From Flavobacterium cutihirudinis (lineage in GTDB: Bacteria > Bacteroidota > Bacteroidia > Flavobacteriales > Flavobacteriaceae), in assembly GCF_003385895.1 (NCBI RefSeq), contig NZ_QRDQ01000009.1, forward strand, positions 496,001 to 560,000: DNA of 64,000 nt, given 5' to 3'. The notes under the pieces are model-generated. The model worked only from the letters and a program-made list of their open reading frames with translations. It was not told the DNA's origin and did not search any database. Of the stretch, positions 8,406 to 17,065 are shown in pieces (positions within the stretch are counted from its first letter, which is position 1; each line of letters opens with the position of its first letter). The position numbers and the translations under genes are program-made.

Positions 8406-9446
8406 TTAATCCAAACTTGGCTTGCGTAATAGCTTCCCGTTTTCATTCTCTTTAAATTTCGGAACAAAAACAATTTCTTTAGGTTTTTCAAACTTCCCTA
8501 AAACATCAAAAAAGTCAGCTGAGAAATCGTACTTTTCTCCTTCAATTACCAGAATTAATTTTTCGCCCAAAACAGTATCCGGGATTCCCGTTACAAAAAA
8601 GCGATTTTCAATTCTTCCCGTCAATTTAGCTTCAATCTGTTCCGGAATTAGCTTTACTCCTCCACTATTGATCACATTATCGATTCTTCCTAAAAAAACA
8701 AACTGTTTTTCATTAACCAATTCCACCAAATCATTTGTAACAATTGGTTCTTCAGAAATAGAGGAAACAAAAATTACAAGACAGCCGCGATCATCTGTTT
8801 CAATTCTCACATTTGGCAAAATCGAAAATGCGCGTTCGCCCACTTTCTTGGCTGCAATGTGTGTTATCGTTTCGGTCATTCCGTAGGTTTCGTAAATCTC
8901 CAAATTCAGCGGAATCAATTTTGCTTCAAGAGCCGAATCGATTTTGGCACCACCAATGATTAACTTCTTAACATTGCTAAGTTTGTCGATTGAATTTTGA
9001 ACTTGCAAAGGCACCATCGCAGCAAAATCATACTGTTTAGAATTATAAGCAAACGGTTCTGTACTTGGAGAGATAACATCGATATCAAGCCCTAAAATCA
9101 GACTGCGAACCAACATCATTTTACCCGCGATAAATTGTGTTGGTAAACAAAGCAACGCCCTGTCTCCAGGCTTTAGTCCAAAAAAATCACCTGTCGCTAA
9201 TGCCGACTGTATCATGGCCTGTTTTTCTAATCTAACTAATTTTGGAAGCCCGGTTGTTCCGGAAGTAGTCATTTCGATATAGTCTTTTTTATCAAACCAA
9301 TCCAGAAAAAATTCACCAATCGCGCGTTCGTAAGCATCACCTTCCTTTATAAAACTATAACCAACACGGCATAAGTCTTTTGCATTTAAATGATAACCGT
9401 TCAGTTTAAAGTAATTATGGACTTTTTTATGTGTTAACTCTGACAT
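8406..9446 (-). CDS. menE: o-Succinylbenzoate-CoA ligase (MenE-like AMP-binding enzyme)
   Basis: 346 residues, short for the ANL adenylating superfamily but usual for Bacteroidota MenE. The ATP loop TTSGTTGLPKLVRLEK lies at about residues 60-75. The adenylation motif YETYGMTETITHIA is at about 190, and FLGRIDNVINSGGVKLIPEQIE at about 255 marks the hinge and C-terminal domain with the Lys-containing end. MenE activates o-succinylbenzoate to its CoA thioester in menaquinone synthesis, in the cytoplasm. A 7-bp gap to the upstream CPBP gene suggests one operon. The rest of the men pathway is not in this window, so another acyl-CoA ligase role cannot be excluded. Confidence 0.82.
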   Translation of the reverse strand: MSELTHKKVHNYFKLNGYHLNAKDLCRVGYSFIKEGDAYERAIGEFFLDWFDKKDYIEMTTSGTTGLPKLVRLEKQAMIQSALATGDFFGLKPGDRALLCLPTQFIAGKMMLVRSLILGLDIDVISPSTEPFAYNSKQYDFAAMVPLQVQNSIDKLSNVKKLIIGGAKIDSALEAKLIPLNLEIYETYGMTETITHIAAKKVGERAFSILPNVRIETDDRGCLVIFVSSISEEPIVTNDLVELVNEKQFVFLGRIDNVINSGGVKLIPEQIEAKLTGRIENRFFVTGIPDTVLGEKLILVIEGEKYDFSADFFDVLGKFEKPKEIVFVPKFKENENGKLLRKPSLD

Positions 9447-9453
9447 GATATTT

Positions 9454-10386
9454 TTAATTTTGTGATTCTAAAACATTAATTTCTCCCGTTAGTTTTTCTT
9501 TCCAATTGGTCCATTTATATTTTTTACTAAAAATAAACAGCAATATTGGGTAAATAACAACAATTGGCAATATTACATCAAAACCCGCCGAAGGTTCAGA
9601 CATATCTATAAAAATAGAATGCGTTTGAAAAACAGACCAATCTGAAGTGACAAGCAAAGCACCAACCAAATTATTAGCTGCGTGAAAACCAAGAGCCAAT
9701 TCCATTCCTTCATCCATTAAAGTAATGATTCCTAAAAACAAACCTGTTCCAATATAATAAACCATAATGATGTAACCCATTTTTGTAACTTCTGGATTAA
9801 AAATATGCATCGTTCCAAAAATAAGTGAAGTCATTAGTAACGGAAACCATCTATTTTTGGCCAAATTCGCAAAACCCTGCATGAGATAGCCTCTAAAAAC
9901 GTATTCTTCTGTGCTGGTCTGTATCGGAATTAACAATGAACCGATAAGAACAAGAATCAAAAACGGAATCAATTTAAAATTCCATTCAAAATTCTCAGGC
10001 GAATTAAAGTAGAGTATTGCAAAACTACCTACGGAAAAAACGGTCCATATTGAAAAAGAGAATAAAACACGTTTTAAATCAACCTTTTTTCTGGAAGTTG
10101 TAACCGATAAAAGCGTTTGATGATGAAGGTATTTTACAACAAAATAAATACCCGCAAATGCAAAAACAAATGAAATTAGAACCAAAAATAAAGTTAGATT
10201 AGGTTCGAAAATTTTCATGACAGCTGCATCGCTTGTCGGAATTTCTTTTTTATTTACAAAACTGGAATAAAACACCGCCGCCGAGAAAGGAATCTGCCCA
10301 ATAAATGAAGCTATAATGATAAAAACGGATCCTATAAGATATAACCAAAATTTATTCTGAGGTTTTATTCCCTGCTCTAGAAACAT
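9454..10386 (-). CDS. CPBP family intramembrane glutamic endopeptidase (CAAX protease/Abi type)
   Basis: 310 residues with about 7-8 hydrophobic helices. The three CPBP motifs are present: EEYVFRGYLMQGF (EExxxR, about residue 161), a second-helix His in FGTMHIFNPE (about 190), and GFHAANNLVGALL (HxxxN, about 235). These form the active site in Rce1-type intramembrane proteases. The substrate is unknown; Bacteroidota carry many such proteins. It precedes menE by 7 bp, so the two are probably cotranscribed. Confidence 0.85.
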   Translation of the reverse strand: MFLEQGIKPQNKFWLYLIGSVFIIIASFIGQIPFSAAVFYSSFVNKKEIPTSDAAVMKIFEPNLTLFLVLISFVFAFAGIYFVVKYLHHQTLLSVTTSRKKVDLKRVLFSFSIWTVFSVGSFAILYFNSPENFEWNFKLIPFLILVLIGSLLIPIQTSTEEYVFRGYLMQGFANLAKNRWFPLLMTSLIFGTMHIFNPEVTKMGYIIMVYYIGTGLFLGIITLMDEGMELALGFHAANNLVGALLVTSDWSVFQTHSIFIDMSEPSAGFDVILPIVVIYPILLFIFSKKYKWTNWKEKLTGEINVLESQN

Positions 10387-10430
10387 AAATTTTTAATTTA
10401 AAATGAGAATGCAATTTAATAAGTAAATCT

Positions 10431-10438
10431 TATTTTTG
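10431..10438 (+). promoter_or_regulatory. -7 promoter element for the ArsC-like gene
   Basis: TATTTTTG fits TAnnTTTG and lies 60 bp before the ATG at 10499. It also argues that the in-frame codon at 10436 is not the start. Confidence 0.45.
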
Positions 10439-10498
10439 ACCTTACAAAATTACCATTTTTTTACACTAACTATCTTAGAACATCTTAAATATAACAAA

Positions 10499-10843
10499 AT
10501 GATACAAATTTACCATAATCCTCGTTGCGGAAAATCAAGAAACTGTCTGGCTTTTATTGACCAAAGCAAACAAGAGTATGAAATTATTCCATATTTAACA
10601 GAAACACCAAGCTTTGACGAATTAAAAGATTTATTACAAAAATTAAATTTGGAACCTATTCAATTAGTTCGGGTAAAAGAATCTGTTTGGACAGAAAACT
10701 ACAAAGGCAAAAATCTAAGCAACGATGAAATCATTCAAGCAATGACAGAAAATCCAATTTTAATTGAACGTCCAATAGTAATCAAAGACGCAAAAGCAAT
10801 TATTGGAAGAGATCTAGATCTTGTCGCCTCTTTTTTAGACTGA
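10499..10843 (+). CDS. arsC: ArsC/Spx family arsenate reductase-like protein
   Basis: 114 residues starting at ATG 10499. The thioredoxin-fold active site is IYHNPRCGKSRNCLAF, with Cys10 as the nucleophile of glutaredoxin-dependent ArsC proteins. The family-typical ILIERPIVI segment carries the conserved Arg that positions arsenate. No arsR, acr3 or other resistance gene is adjacent, so a general Spx/ArsC-like redox role is as likely as arsenate detoxification. An in-frame upstream codon at 10436 exists, but it overlaps the candidate promoter. Confidence 0.82.
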   Translation: MIQIYHNPRCGKSRNCLAFIDQSKQEYEIIPYLTETPSFDELKDLLQKLNLEPIQLVRVKESVWTENYKGKNLSNDEIIQAMTENPILIERPIVIKDAKAIIGRDLDLVASFLD

Positions 10844-10876
10844 TTATAAAAAGGTAAATTAACATTTATTTGTGAT

Positions 10877-10905
10877 TTTGATCTTTAAACCAAAGGCTAC
10901 ATTTG
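10877..10905 (+). promoter_or_regulatory. Complete -33/-7 promoter (TTTG-17 bp-TACATTTG)
   Basis: TTTG at 10877-10880 and TACATTTG at 10898-10905 are separated by 17 bp, a close match to the Bacteroidota housekeeping promoter. The ATG at 10938 follows 32 bp later. Confidence 0.7.
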
Positions 10906-10937
10906 CCGTCTAAGACTAAAAGAAACCAAAAATCACA

Positions 10938-13400
10938 ATGAAAAAAATCAAATTTGCTGTAATGCTTGTACTGTTGCTTACAAGTTTTTACAACTATGCA
11001 CAACAAGCACCGCCAAATAAAAACAAGGTAAAAGTTTCCGGAAAAGTTTTCGAAAAAGTAAGTAAACAACCTCTTGAATACGCAACAATTTCGATCATGT
11101 CTCCAAATGACACTAAAGTTATTGCGGGCGGAATTACAAATCCAAAAGGTGAATTTGAAGTTGCCGTTGCTCCGGGAACTTACGATATAAAAGTTGAGTT
11201 TATTTCATTTAAAGCAACTGAAATTAAAGGCAAAAACATTTCAGGAGATACTAATCTTGGTGTCGTAAACCTTTCTGAAGATGCAGCACAACTAAATGAA
11301 GTTGTTGTTCGTGCCGAAAAATCGACTGTAGAAATTAAACTTGACAAAAAGGTTTACAATGTTGGTCAGGATATGATGGTAAAAGGCGGAACTGTAAGTG
11401 ATGTACTTGACAACGTTCCTTCTGTTTCTGTAGACACTGAAGGAAACGTAAGTTTAAGAGGAAGTGACAACATTAGAATCTTAATCGACGGGCGCCCTTC
11501 AAATGCAATTAATATTGCCGAAGCTTTACGCCAACTTCCTGCTGATGCAATTGACAAAGTAGAAGTTATTACTAATCCTTCTGCCCGTTATGACGCTGAA
11601 GGAGGTTCAGGTTTAATTAATATCATTCTTAAAAAAGGTAAAAACCAAGGTTTTAACGGAACTTTTATCGCTTCAACTGGAATTCCTGAAGCTTACGGTT
11701 TAAGTGGAAACTTAAATTATAAAACTGAAAAATTTAACTACTTTACAACTTTAGGATACAATCATAGAACAACTGAAGGTGCGGGATTGACGAATAGCGA
11801 ATACTTAAACGCTGACGGAACACCTAAAGGTTATCTTGATGAAGATCGTGATACAAAAAGAACTTCAGACGGTTTTAACGGAAGAGCCGGAATTGAATGG
11901 ACAGTTGCCCCAAATACTTTCTGGACAAACGCCATCAATTACCAAAAAAGCACGGGTGATACTCAGGATTTGATCAACTATTATAATTACGATGCAGCAC
12001 ATGCTTTTACTGGAACTTCTTTCCGTTTAAACAATGGAGATACTAGTAACCAAAGCGTTGAATATACTTCTAATTTAATTAAAAATTTCAACGATAAAGG
12101 CCACAAACTGACAGCCGATTTATCTATTTCGAAAAACGATGACGACAATCAAAGTGTTATTACTGCGTCACCAAATTTTCAAAATACATTAAATAATCAG
12201 GTTCAAAAGCAAGTACAATTACAGGCAGACTATGTTTTACCACTAGGGAAAGCAGGCCAGTTTGAAGCAGGTTATAAAGGAAGTTTTGGAGATCTAAATA
12301 ACGTGTATTTTGTAACTGACGATACAGGTGCAAACAATCCAAACTTATCAAATACATTAGAATACAAAGAAAACATCAATGCACTTTATACTCAATATGG
12401 TTTTAAAGTAAATAAATTTTCTTACTTGTTTGGTCTTCGTTGGGAAGACACAAACATTCATGTGAATTTACTTGACACTAACGATTTCAACACTAAAAAA
12501 TACAATAACTTATTTCCAAGTGCATTTGTAAGTTATGAAATTTCAGATCAAAGCAACTTCACAGCAAGTTACAGCAAGCGTTTATCAAGACCTAGAGGTC
12601 GTTTCATGAATCCTGCCGTAAATTACTCAAGTAACATTAACATCTTTCAGGGAAATCCTGATTTAGATCCTTCATTAACTGATAAATACGATATTGGATA
12701 TATCAAACGTTGGGAAAAAGTAACTTTCAGTACATCAGCTTATTTTGAAGATACTAAAGACGTATTTAGTTTTGTAAGAACTCCAAATGGAGAAGTTATT
12801 AATGGAGTTCCGGTTATTTTAAACCGACCAATTAACTTAGGAAAAGAACAAAAATTTGGTTTCGAATTTACGTTCAATTACACTCCTTACAAATGGTGGA
12901 GAATAAACAGTAACTTCAACCTTTACAATGTAAAAACAACTGGAGAAAACACTTATATTGATTTTAACAACAATACGGTTGTACAAAATCTTGACAACCA
13001 AGCTAATACTTGGTTTGCCAGAATCAACTCTAAATTGACTTTACCATACAAAATAGACTGGCAGTTAAACGCAACATACAATGGAGAGCAAAAAACAGCT
13101 CAAGGAAAAAATTTAGGTCAATTCGGAATGAATACTGCTTTCAGTAAAGATGTAATGAAAGACAAAGCAACAATTGCATTCAATATCAGTGATATTTTCA
13201 ACTCAAGAATTATGAGGTCTTATACTTATCTTCAAAATGCAACAACACTTGAGAGCCAAACATCATACAGTGAAATGCAATGGCGTAAACGTCAGTTCAA
13301 TTTATCATTCACATATCGTTTCAATAAACCGAAATCGGACAGAGAAAAAGGAGGCCAACCTAAAAATGAAGGAGATGGCGGAGGAGATTATCCTGGATAA
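10938..13400 (+). CDS. TonB-dependent receptor-like outer membrane beta-barrel protein
   Basis: 820 residues with a signal peptide (about 1-21, ending NYAQQ). A CarboxypepD_reg-like beta-sandwich spans about 30-115. A short plug-like domain follows (LNEVVVRAEKSTVEIKLDKKVYNVG...VSDVLDNVPSVSVDTEGNVSLRGSDNIRILIDGRPS, about 118-185), then the barrel. This layout fits the outer-membrane-protein beta-barrel family in Bacteroidota, relatives of TonB receptors that often have a degenerate TonB box. A Gly/Asp-rich tail (about 20 residues, ending GGDYPG) follows the last aromatic beta-strand. No SusD partner is present, so the ligand is unknown. Confidence 0.85.
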   Translation: MKKIKFAVMLVLLLTSFYNYAQQAPPNKNKVKVSGKVFEKVSKQPLEYATISIMSPNDTKVIAGGITNPKGEFEVAVAPGTYDIKVEFISFKATEIKGKNISGDTNLGVVNLSEDAAQLNEVVVRAEKSTVEIKLDKKVYNVGQDMMVKGGTVSDVLDNVPSVSVDTEGNVSLRGSDNIRILIDGRPSNAINIAEALRQLPADAIDKVEVITNPSARYDAEGGSGLINIILKKGKNQGFNGTFIASTGIPEAYGLSGNLNYKTEKFNYFTTLGYNHRTTEGAGLTNSEYLNADGTPKGYLDEDRDTKRTSDGFNGRAGIEWTVAPNTFWTNAINYQKSTGDTQDLINYYNYDAAHAFTGTSFRLNNGDTSNQSVEYTSNLIKNFNDKGHKLTADLSISKNDDDNQSVITASPNFQNTLNNQVQKQVQLQADYVLPLGKAGQFEAGYKGSFGDLNNVYFVTDDTGANNPNLSNTLEYKENINALYTQYGFKVNKFSYLFGLRWEDTNIHVNLLDTNDFNTKKYNNLFPSAFVSYEISDQSNFTASYSKRLSRPRGRFMNPAVNYSSNINIFQGNPDLDPSLTDKYDIGYIKRWEKVTFSTSAYFEDTKDVFSFVRTPNGEVINGVPVILNRPINLGKEQKFGFEFTFNYTPYKWWRINSNFNLYNVKTTGENTYIDFNNNTVVQNLDNQANTWFARINSKLTLPYKIDWQLNATYNGEQKTAQGKNLGQFGMNTAFSKDVMKDKATIAFNISDIFNSRIMRSYTYLQNATTLESQTSYSEMQWRKRQFNLSFTYRFNKPKSDREKGGQPKNEGDGGGDYPG

Positions 13401-13421
13401 CAACTTCTTAAATTTCAATAT

Positions 13422-13467
13422 AAAAATTCCAAATTCCAAGTTTTACAAATTGGGATTTGGAATTTTT
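13422..13467. terminator. Terminator-like palindrome
   Basis: AAAAATTCCAAATTCCAA pairs with TTGGGATTTGGAATTTTT just after the receptor gene. It is related to the palindrome at 8031-8074. Confidence 0.6.
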
Positions 13468-13507
13468 ATTTTAAAAGATTTCCTCTTTGGAATTTCTTTT
13501 TTTTCCA

Positions 13508-13541
13508 AAAAAAAAGGACTCGTTTTCACGGGTCCTTTTTT
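13508..13541. terminator. Bidirectional terminator between convergent genes
   Basis: AAAAAGGACTCG and CGGGTCCTTTTT flank a short TTTTCA loop, with T/A runs on both sides. It lies between the receptor and the small minus-strand gene. Confidence 0.8.
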
Positions 13542-13557
13542 ATGAAATCAATTCAAA

Positions 13558-13731
13558 TTAAATTGATTGTTCTTCTTGTCTTTTTTTGGCTCTCTTTTCT
13601 TTGAACATTTCCCAGCTCGCTCCCGTAACCCAATAAGATACGAAACCAACTAAGAAAAACATTAACCAAAATCCTATAGTAAGAATGGTTAAGAAAAGTA
13701 AAAAGCCTAAGTACTGTGAAAATTCAAACAT
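13558..13731 (-). CDS. Small single- or two-helix membrane protein (57 residues), unknown
   Basis: A minus-strand frame from ATG (complement of 13729-13731) to TAA (13558-13560) encodes MFEFSQYLGFLLFLTILTIG and then WLMFFLVGFVSYWVTGASWEMFKEKRAKKRQEEQSI. It has one long hydrophobic region (about residues 8-37, enough for one long or two short helices) and a strongly basic cytoplasmic tail. It ends right at a terminator. The codon use and clean hydrophobic-to-charged pattern look genuine. I do not recognise a named family. Confidence 0.7.
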   Translation of the reverse strand: MFEFSQYLGFLLFLTILTIGFWLMFFLVGFVSYWVTGASWEMFKEKRAKKRQEEQSI

Positions 13732-14084
13732 GTTTTCCGGAATTTTTGAATGTTACGACAAATGTAGGTTATATATTCGTCCTTGGCAATAAAATCTAAA
13801 TCAATTTTCACGAAATAACATTTATCCGTATATTTATACTCATTTTAAATAAGCTTTTTTTCAGAGAAATTTACCCTCTTAAAGAAAAGCATTCACTAAC
13901 AAGAACATAAGCATTTTCGGGAGCTAATCCTGCTGTCCGCTGTATCTTTTTGTTTTTAAAGAAAAAACAAAAAGGATGCCGCTCCCATCAGGGCTAGGGT
14001 ACTCATTTTCAAAAGAAGTTTTCAATTTTACATTTTTACAAGCAACATTTCACATTTTACATATAACATTTTACAAACAACATA
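13732..14084. other. Gene-free stretch containing a structured element
   Basis: No open frame of note was seen. The left two thirds is AT-rich. The right part holds the folded element at 13917-13999 and then an AT-rich leader with repeated ACATTT units directly before fumC. Confidence 0.55.
13917..13999. repeat. GC-rich structured intergenic element
   Basis: Outer arms GGGAGC (13919-13924) and GCTCCC (13981-13986) enclose an inner perfect 12-bp stem: CTTTTTGTTTTT (13946-13957) with AAAAACAAAAAG (13963-13974). In addition, AGC...CCTG (13922-13932) is complementary to CAGGGCT (13989-13995), which would cross the outer stem. The element stands out from its AT-rich surroundings. It may be an interspersed repeat or a structured RNA. 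Confidence 0.5.
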
Positions 14085-15470
14085 ATGAAATACAGAATAG
14101 AAAAAGACACCATGGGCGAAGTTCAAGTCCCAGCCGATAAGTATTGGGGTGCACAGACAGAACGTTCAAGAAACAATTTCAAAATAGGAAATTCCGGCTC
14201 TATGCCAAAAGAAATTATCGAAGGTTTTGCTTATCTTAAAAAAGCAGCAGCTTATGCCAATTACGATTTAGGCGTTTTGCCAATCGAAAAAAGAGATGCA
14301 ATTGCAGCTGTTTGCGATGAAATACTTGCGGGTCAGCTTGATGATCAATTTCCGTTGGTAATCTGGCAAACAGGCTCAGGAACACAAAGCAATATGAATG
14401 TCAACGAAGTAATTGCAAACCGCGCGCAGGTTCTAAAAGGTTTTGAAATTGGCGAAGGCGAGCAATTTATAAAAGCAAATGACGATGTCAACAAATCACA
14501 ATCGTCAAACGACACTTTCCCTACCGGAATGCACATTGCTGCCTACAAAATGGTAGTCGAAACCACAATTCCCGGAGTTGAAAAACTGCACGCAACATTA
14601 GTCAAAAAAGCAACCGAATTTAAAGATGTAGTTAAAATTGGTCGTACACATTTAATGGATGCAACACCTTTAACTTTAGGGCAGGAAATTTCAGGTTATG
14701 CCGCACAATTAGCATTCGGACTAAAAGCATTAAAAAACACTTTAGCACATTTATCTGAAATTGCCCTTGGCGGAACTGCCGTAGGAACCGGATTAAATAC
14801 ACCAAAAGGTTATGATGTAAAAGTTGCCGAATACATTGCCAAATTCACCAATCATCCTTTTATAACGGCCGAAAATAAGTTCGAAGCATTGGCGGCTCAC
14901 GATGCTATTGTTGAAAGTCACGGCGCTTTAAAACAATTAGCGGTTTCTTTAAATAAAATCGCAAATGATGTTAGAATGTTGGCTTCTGGCCCACGTTCCG
15001 GAATTGGTGAAATTCACATTCCTGAAAACGAACCTGGTTCTTCGATCATGCCCGGAAAAGTAAATCCAACGCAATGTGAAGCATTGACTATGGTCTGCGC
15101 GCAAGTAATAGGAAACGATATGGCAATTGCCGTTGGCGGCATGCAAGGACATTACGAATTAAATGTTTTCAAACCTGTTATGGCAGCAAACTTCCTTCAG
15201 TCTGCAAGATTATTAGGAGACGCTTGTGTTTCCTTTGACGAACATTGTGCACAAGGAATTGAACCAAATTACAAACGCATTAAAGAACTTGTAGATAATT
15301 CATTAATGCTTGTTACGGCATTAAACACAAAAATAGGATATTATAAAGCTGCAGAAATTGCACAAACCGCTCATAAAAATGGCACAACCTTAAAAGAGGA
15401 AGCCGTACGTTTAGGATATGTTTCCGCCGACGATTTTGACGCTTGGGTGAAACCGGAAGATATGGTATAA
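14085..15470 (+). CDS. fumC: Class II fumarate hydratase
   Basis: 461 residues, the usual length for class II fumarases. It begins [32 protein letters not shown]. The active-site regions are [15 protein letters not shown] (about 137), [26 protein letters not shown] (about 185) and the superfamily signature [16 protein letters not shown] (about 317) with the catalytic Ser loop. The enzyme hydrates fumarate to malate in the TCA cycle without an iron-sulfur cluster. It is a single gene closed by a strong terminator. Confidence 0.96.
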   Translation: MKYRIEKDTMGEVQVPADKYWGAQTERSRNNFKIGNSGSMPKEIIEGFAYLKKAAAYANYDLGVLPIEKRDAIAAVCDEILAGQLDDQFPLVIWQTGSGTQSNMNVNEVIANRAQVLKGFEIGEGEQFIKANDDVNKSQSSNDTFPTGMHIAAYKMVVETTIPGVEKLHATLVKKATEFKDVVKIGRTHLMDATPLTLGQEISGYAAQLAFGLKALKNTLAHLSEIALGGTAVGTGLNTPKGYDVKVAEYIAKFTNHPFITAENKFEALAAHDAIVESHGALKQLAVSLNKIANDVRMLASGPRSGIGEIHIPENEPGSSIMPGKVNPTQCEALTMVCAQVIGNDMAIAVGGMQGHYELNVFKPVMAANFLQSARLLGDACVSFDEHCAQGIEPNYKRIKELVDNSLMLVTALNTKIGYYKAAEIAQTAHKNGTTLKEEAVRLGYVSADDFDAWVKPEDMV

Positions 15471-15505
15471 TTTAATTGTGAATTATAAATTGTTAATGGT
15501 AAATT

Positions 15506-15543
15506 AATAAAGGCTACCTCAAAATTGAGATAGCCTTTATTTT
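15506..15543. terminator. Bidirectional terminator after fumC
   Basis: ATAAAGGCTACCTCA pairs with TGAGATAGCCTTTAT around an AAAT loop. A T-rich tract follows on the + strand and an A-rich tract precedes it. Confidence 0.82.
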
Positions 15544-15589
15544 TATCATCGTATTAAATTTATCAGAAATGCGTTTTATATCTCCAATC

Positions 15590-15632
15590 ACTTATTCACA
15601 ATTCACAATTCACAATTTACAATTCACCATTA
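15590..15632. repeat. Short tandem AATTCACA repeats, inverse of AATTGTAAATTGTTAATGG
   Basis: Repeated units of CACAATT(C/T)A end in ACAATTCACCATTA, the reverse of the sequence at 15475-15505 (AATTATAAATTGTTAATGG type) across the fumC terminator. The same sequence type recurs after the gene ending at 32402. It is probably a dispersed AT-rich repeat. Confidence 0.5.
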
Positions 15633-16825
15633 TTTACATAATCCTGCAAATAGCTGAATCGCTCTGTCAGTTTTCCGTTTTCGGTGATTTTTGCACGTTT
15701 TAAAATTCCGTCTTTATCTCCATTAAAGAAAGCCGGAATTACATGTTCCATAAATTGCTCTCCAAAACCTTCACTGGCATCTTTTGGGATTTCGCATGGC
15801 AAATTATCAACTGCCATCACAGCAACCGCCGCTGGATGAAAAAAGTCAACTTCTTTATCCTCTAAAGGAAAATAACCATATAAAGGTTCCGCAATTGTGG
15901 AGGAACGCACTGTACAAGCAATTGGCCCATTTACATCGCAGGAAATATCGGCAACAACTTTTAGTTTACAGTCGCTTGCATTTAACATATCTCTCGTTAA
16001 AATCATCGGGGCATCACTTGCATAAAAATGTCCAGCAAAATAAATATCTGATACTTTCGTGAATTTTTCAAAATCAGATTCATATTCTCCCGGATGCGAA
16101 ATAAAATCTTTAAAATCCAGAACCTGTCCGTCTTTTCTTCTGTTGTATTCTAAAACATCCAATTGAACATATACTGCTTGTGTATACTTTTTTGTCAAAT
16201 AATTGTCTACCGTAATCTCCTTAATCTTAATAGCATCTAAAATTTCTTTAGCTCCGCTCCCAACCTTTCCTGTTCCGGTAACAACAAATTTTAAGGCTGG
16301 CATTGTAATACGTTTCAACTGCGCAATTAAAGCCTCCTTTCCTGAAAGTGTTTCTGCTTTTGGCAATTTAAACAATTCAAATTTTAATCCAAAAGCACGA
16401 ATTCCGTTGTAAACACCAACCATTCCGGCATATTTACCAAAACCAATTAAACGATGATCGTGCTCATTTACGATAGTTTCATGATCATACAAATCGATTT
16501 TTTTCTCCAAAATAGCCTTCAGTAATTTTCTGTTATGTGGCTGTTTTTTGATTGTATGAGAAAAAAAGAAATAAGATTTATTTGGAATAAGATTTTCAAC
16601 AGGAACTTCTTTGACACCAAACAGTACATCACAATCTGAAATATCATCAGTAACCGTTATTCCCATATTTTTATAAGCTTCATCGGCAAAAATCCTAATA
16701 TCAGAACTTTCAACCGCTACAGACGCTTCGTGATATTGTTGTTTTAATTTTGCAAGCTCATCCGGAGAAAAAACAACACGGCGATCTGGCGGGTTTTTTC
16801 TTTCTTTTATTATTCCAAATTTCAT
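15617..16825 (-). CDS. NAD(P)-dependent dehydrogenase of the alanine/saccharopine dehydrogenase type
   Basis: 402 residues. The N-terminal catalytic domain starts MKFGIIKERKNPPDRRVVFSPDEL, matching the KExK..R..R pattern of alanine dehydrogenase/PNT and Lys1-type saccharopine dehydrogenases. The Rossmann fold is marked by KFVVTGTGKVGSGAKEIL at about residue 187. Residues such as DHETIVNEHDHRLIGFGKYAGMVGVYNGIRAFG (about 108-140) are typical of the Lys1 group. The likely reaction is NAD-linked oxidation of an amino acid or saccharopine. No lysine-pathway gene is adjacent, so the substrate is not settled. Confidence 0.75.
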   Translation of the reverse strand: MKFGIIKERKNPPDRRVVFSPDELAKLKQQYHEASVAVESSDIRIFADEAYKNMGITVTDDISDCDVLFGVKEVPVENLIPNKSYFFFSHTIKKQPHNRKLLKAILEKKIDLYDHETIVNEHDHRLIGFGKYAGMVGVYNGIRAFGLKFELFKLPKAETLSGKEALIAQLKRITMPALKFVVTGTGKVGSGAKEILDAIKIKEITVDNYLTKKYTQAVYVQLDVLEYNRRKDGQVLDFKDFISHPGEYESDFEKFTKVSDIYFAGHFYASDAPMILTRDMLNASDCKLKVVADISCDVNGPIACTVRSSTIAEPLYGYFPLEDKEVDFFHPAAVAVMAVDNLPCEIPKDASEGFGEQFMEHVIPAFFNGDKDGILKRAKITENGKLTERFSYLQDYVNNGEL

Positions 16826-17044
16826 TTATTGTGGTTTTTTGTTTTTAATAATATAACTTTTTAGCCAGTATTTGTTTCAAATATAACAATTTTAGTTAAA
16901 GTTTTGTTTCGAAAACATTATTTAGAATGTTTCAAAACCGTTAGAAGCTGAAAAACAAACGTCTAAAGCGAGTACTCGTTAAAACTATGTTAAAAAGTCG
17001 TTTTAAAAGCATTTAAAATGCGAAAACATCAAAATTGAATTCAA

Positions 17045-17052
17045 TATATTTG
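17045..17052 (+). promoter_or_regulatory. -7 promoter element
   Basis: TATATTTG matches TAnnTTTG, 13 bp ahead of the ATG at 17066. No clear -33 element was seen. The short leader raises the chance that the second ATG, at 17072, is the real start. Confidence 0.4.
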
Positions 17053-17065
17053 TTTTTAAAGAACG

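Noticed and set aside
8422..8886. 154-codon plus-strand frame opposite menE
   Set aside because: It is the antisense shadow of a well-supported gene with all adenylation motifs.
13237..13545. 102-codon frame overlapping the receptor C-terminus and a terminator
   Set aside because: It shares DNA with a well-supported gene and reads through the terminator palindromes.
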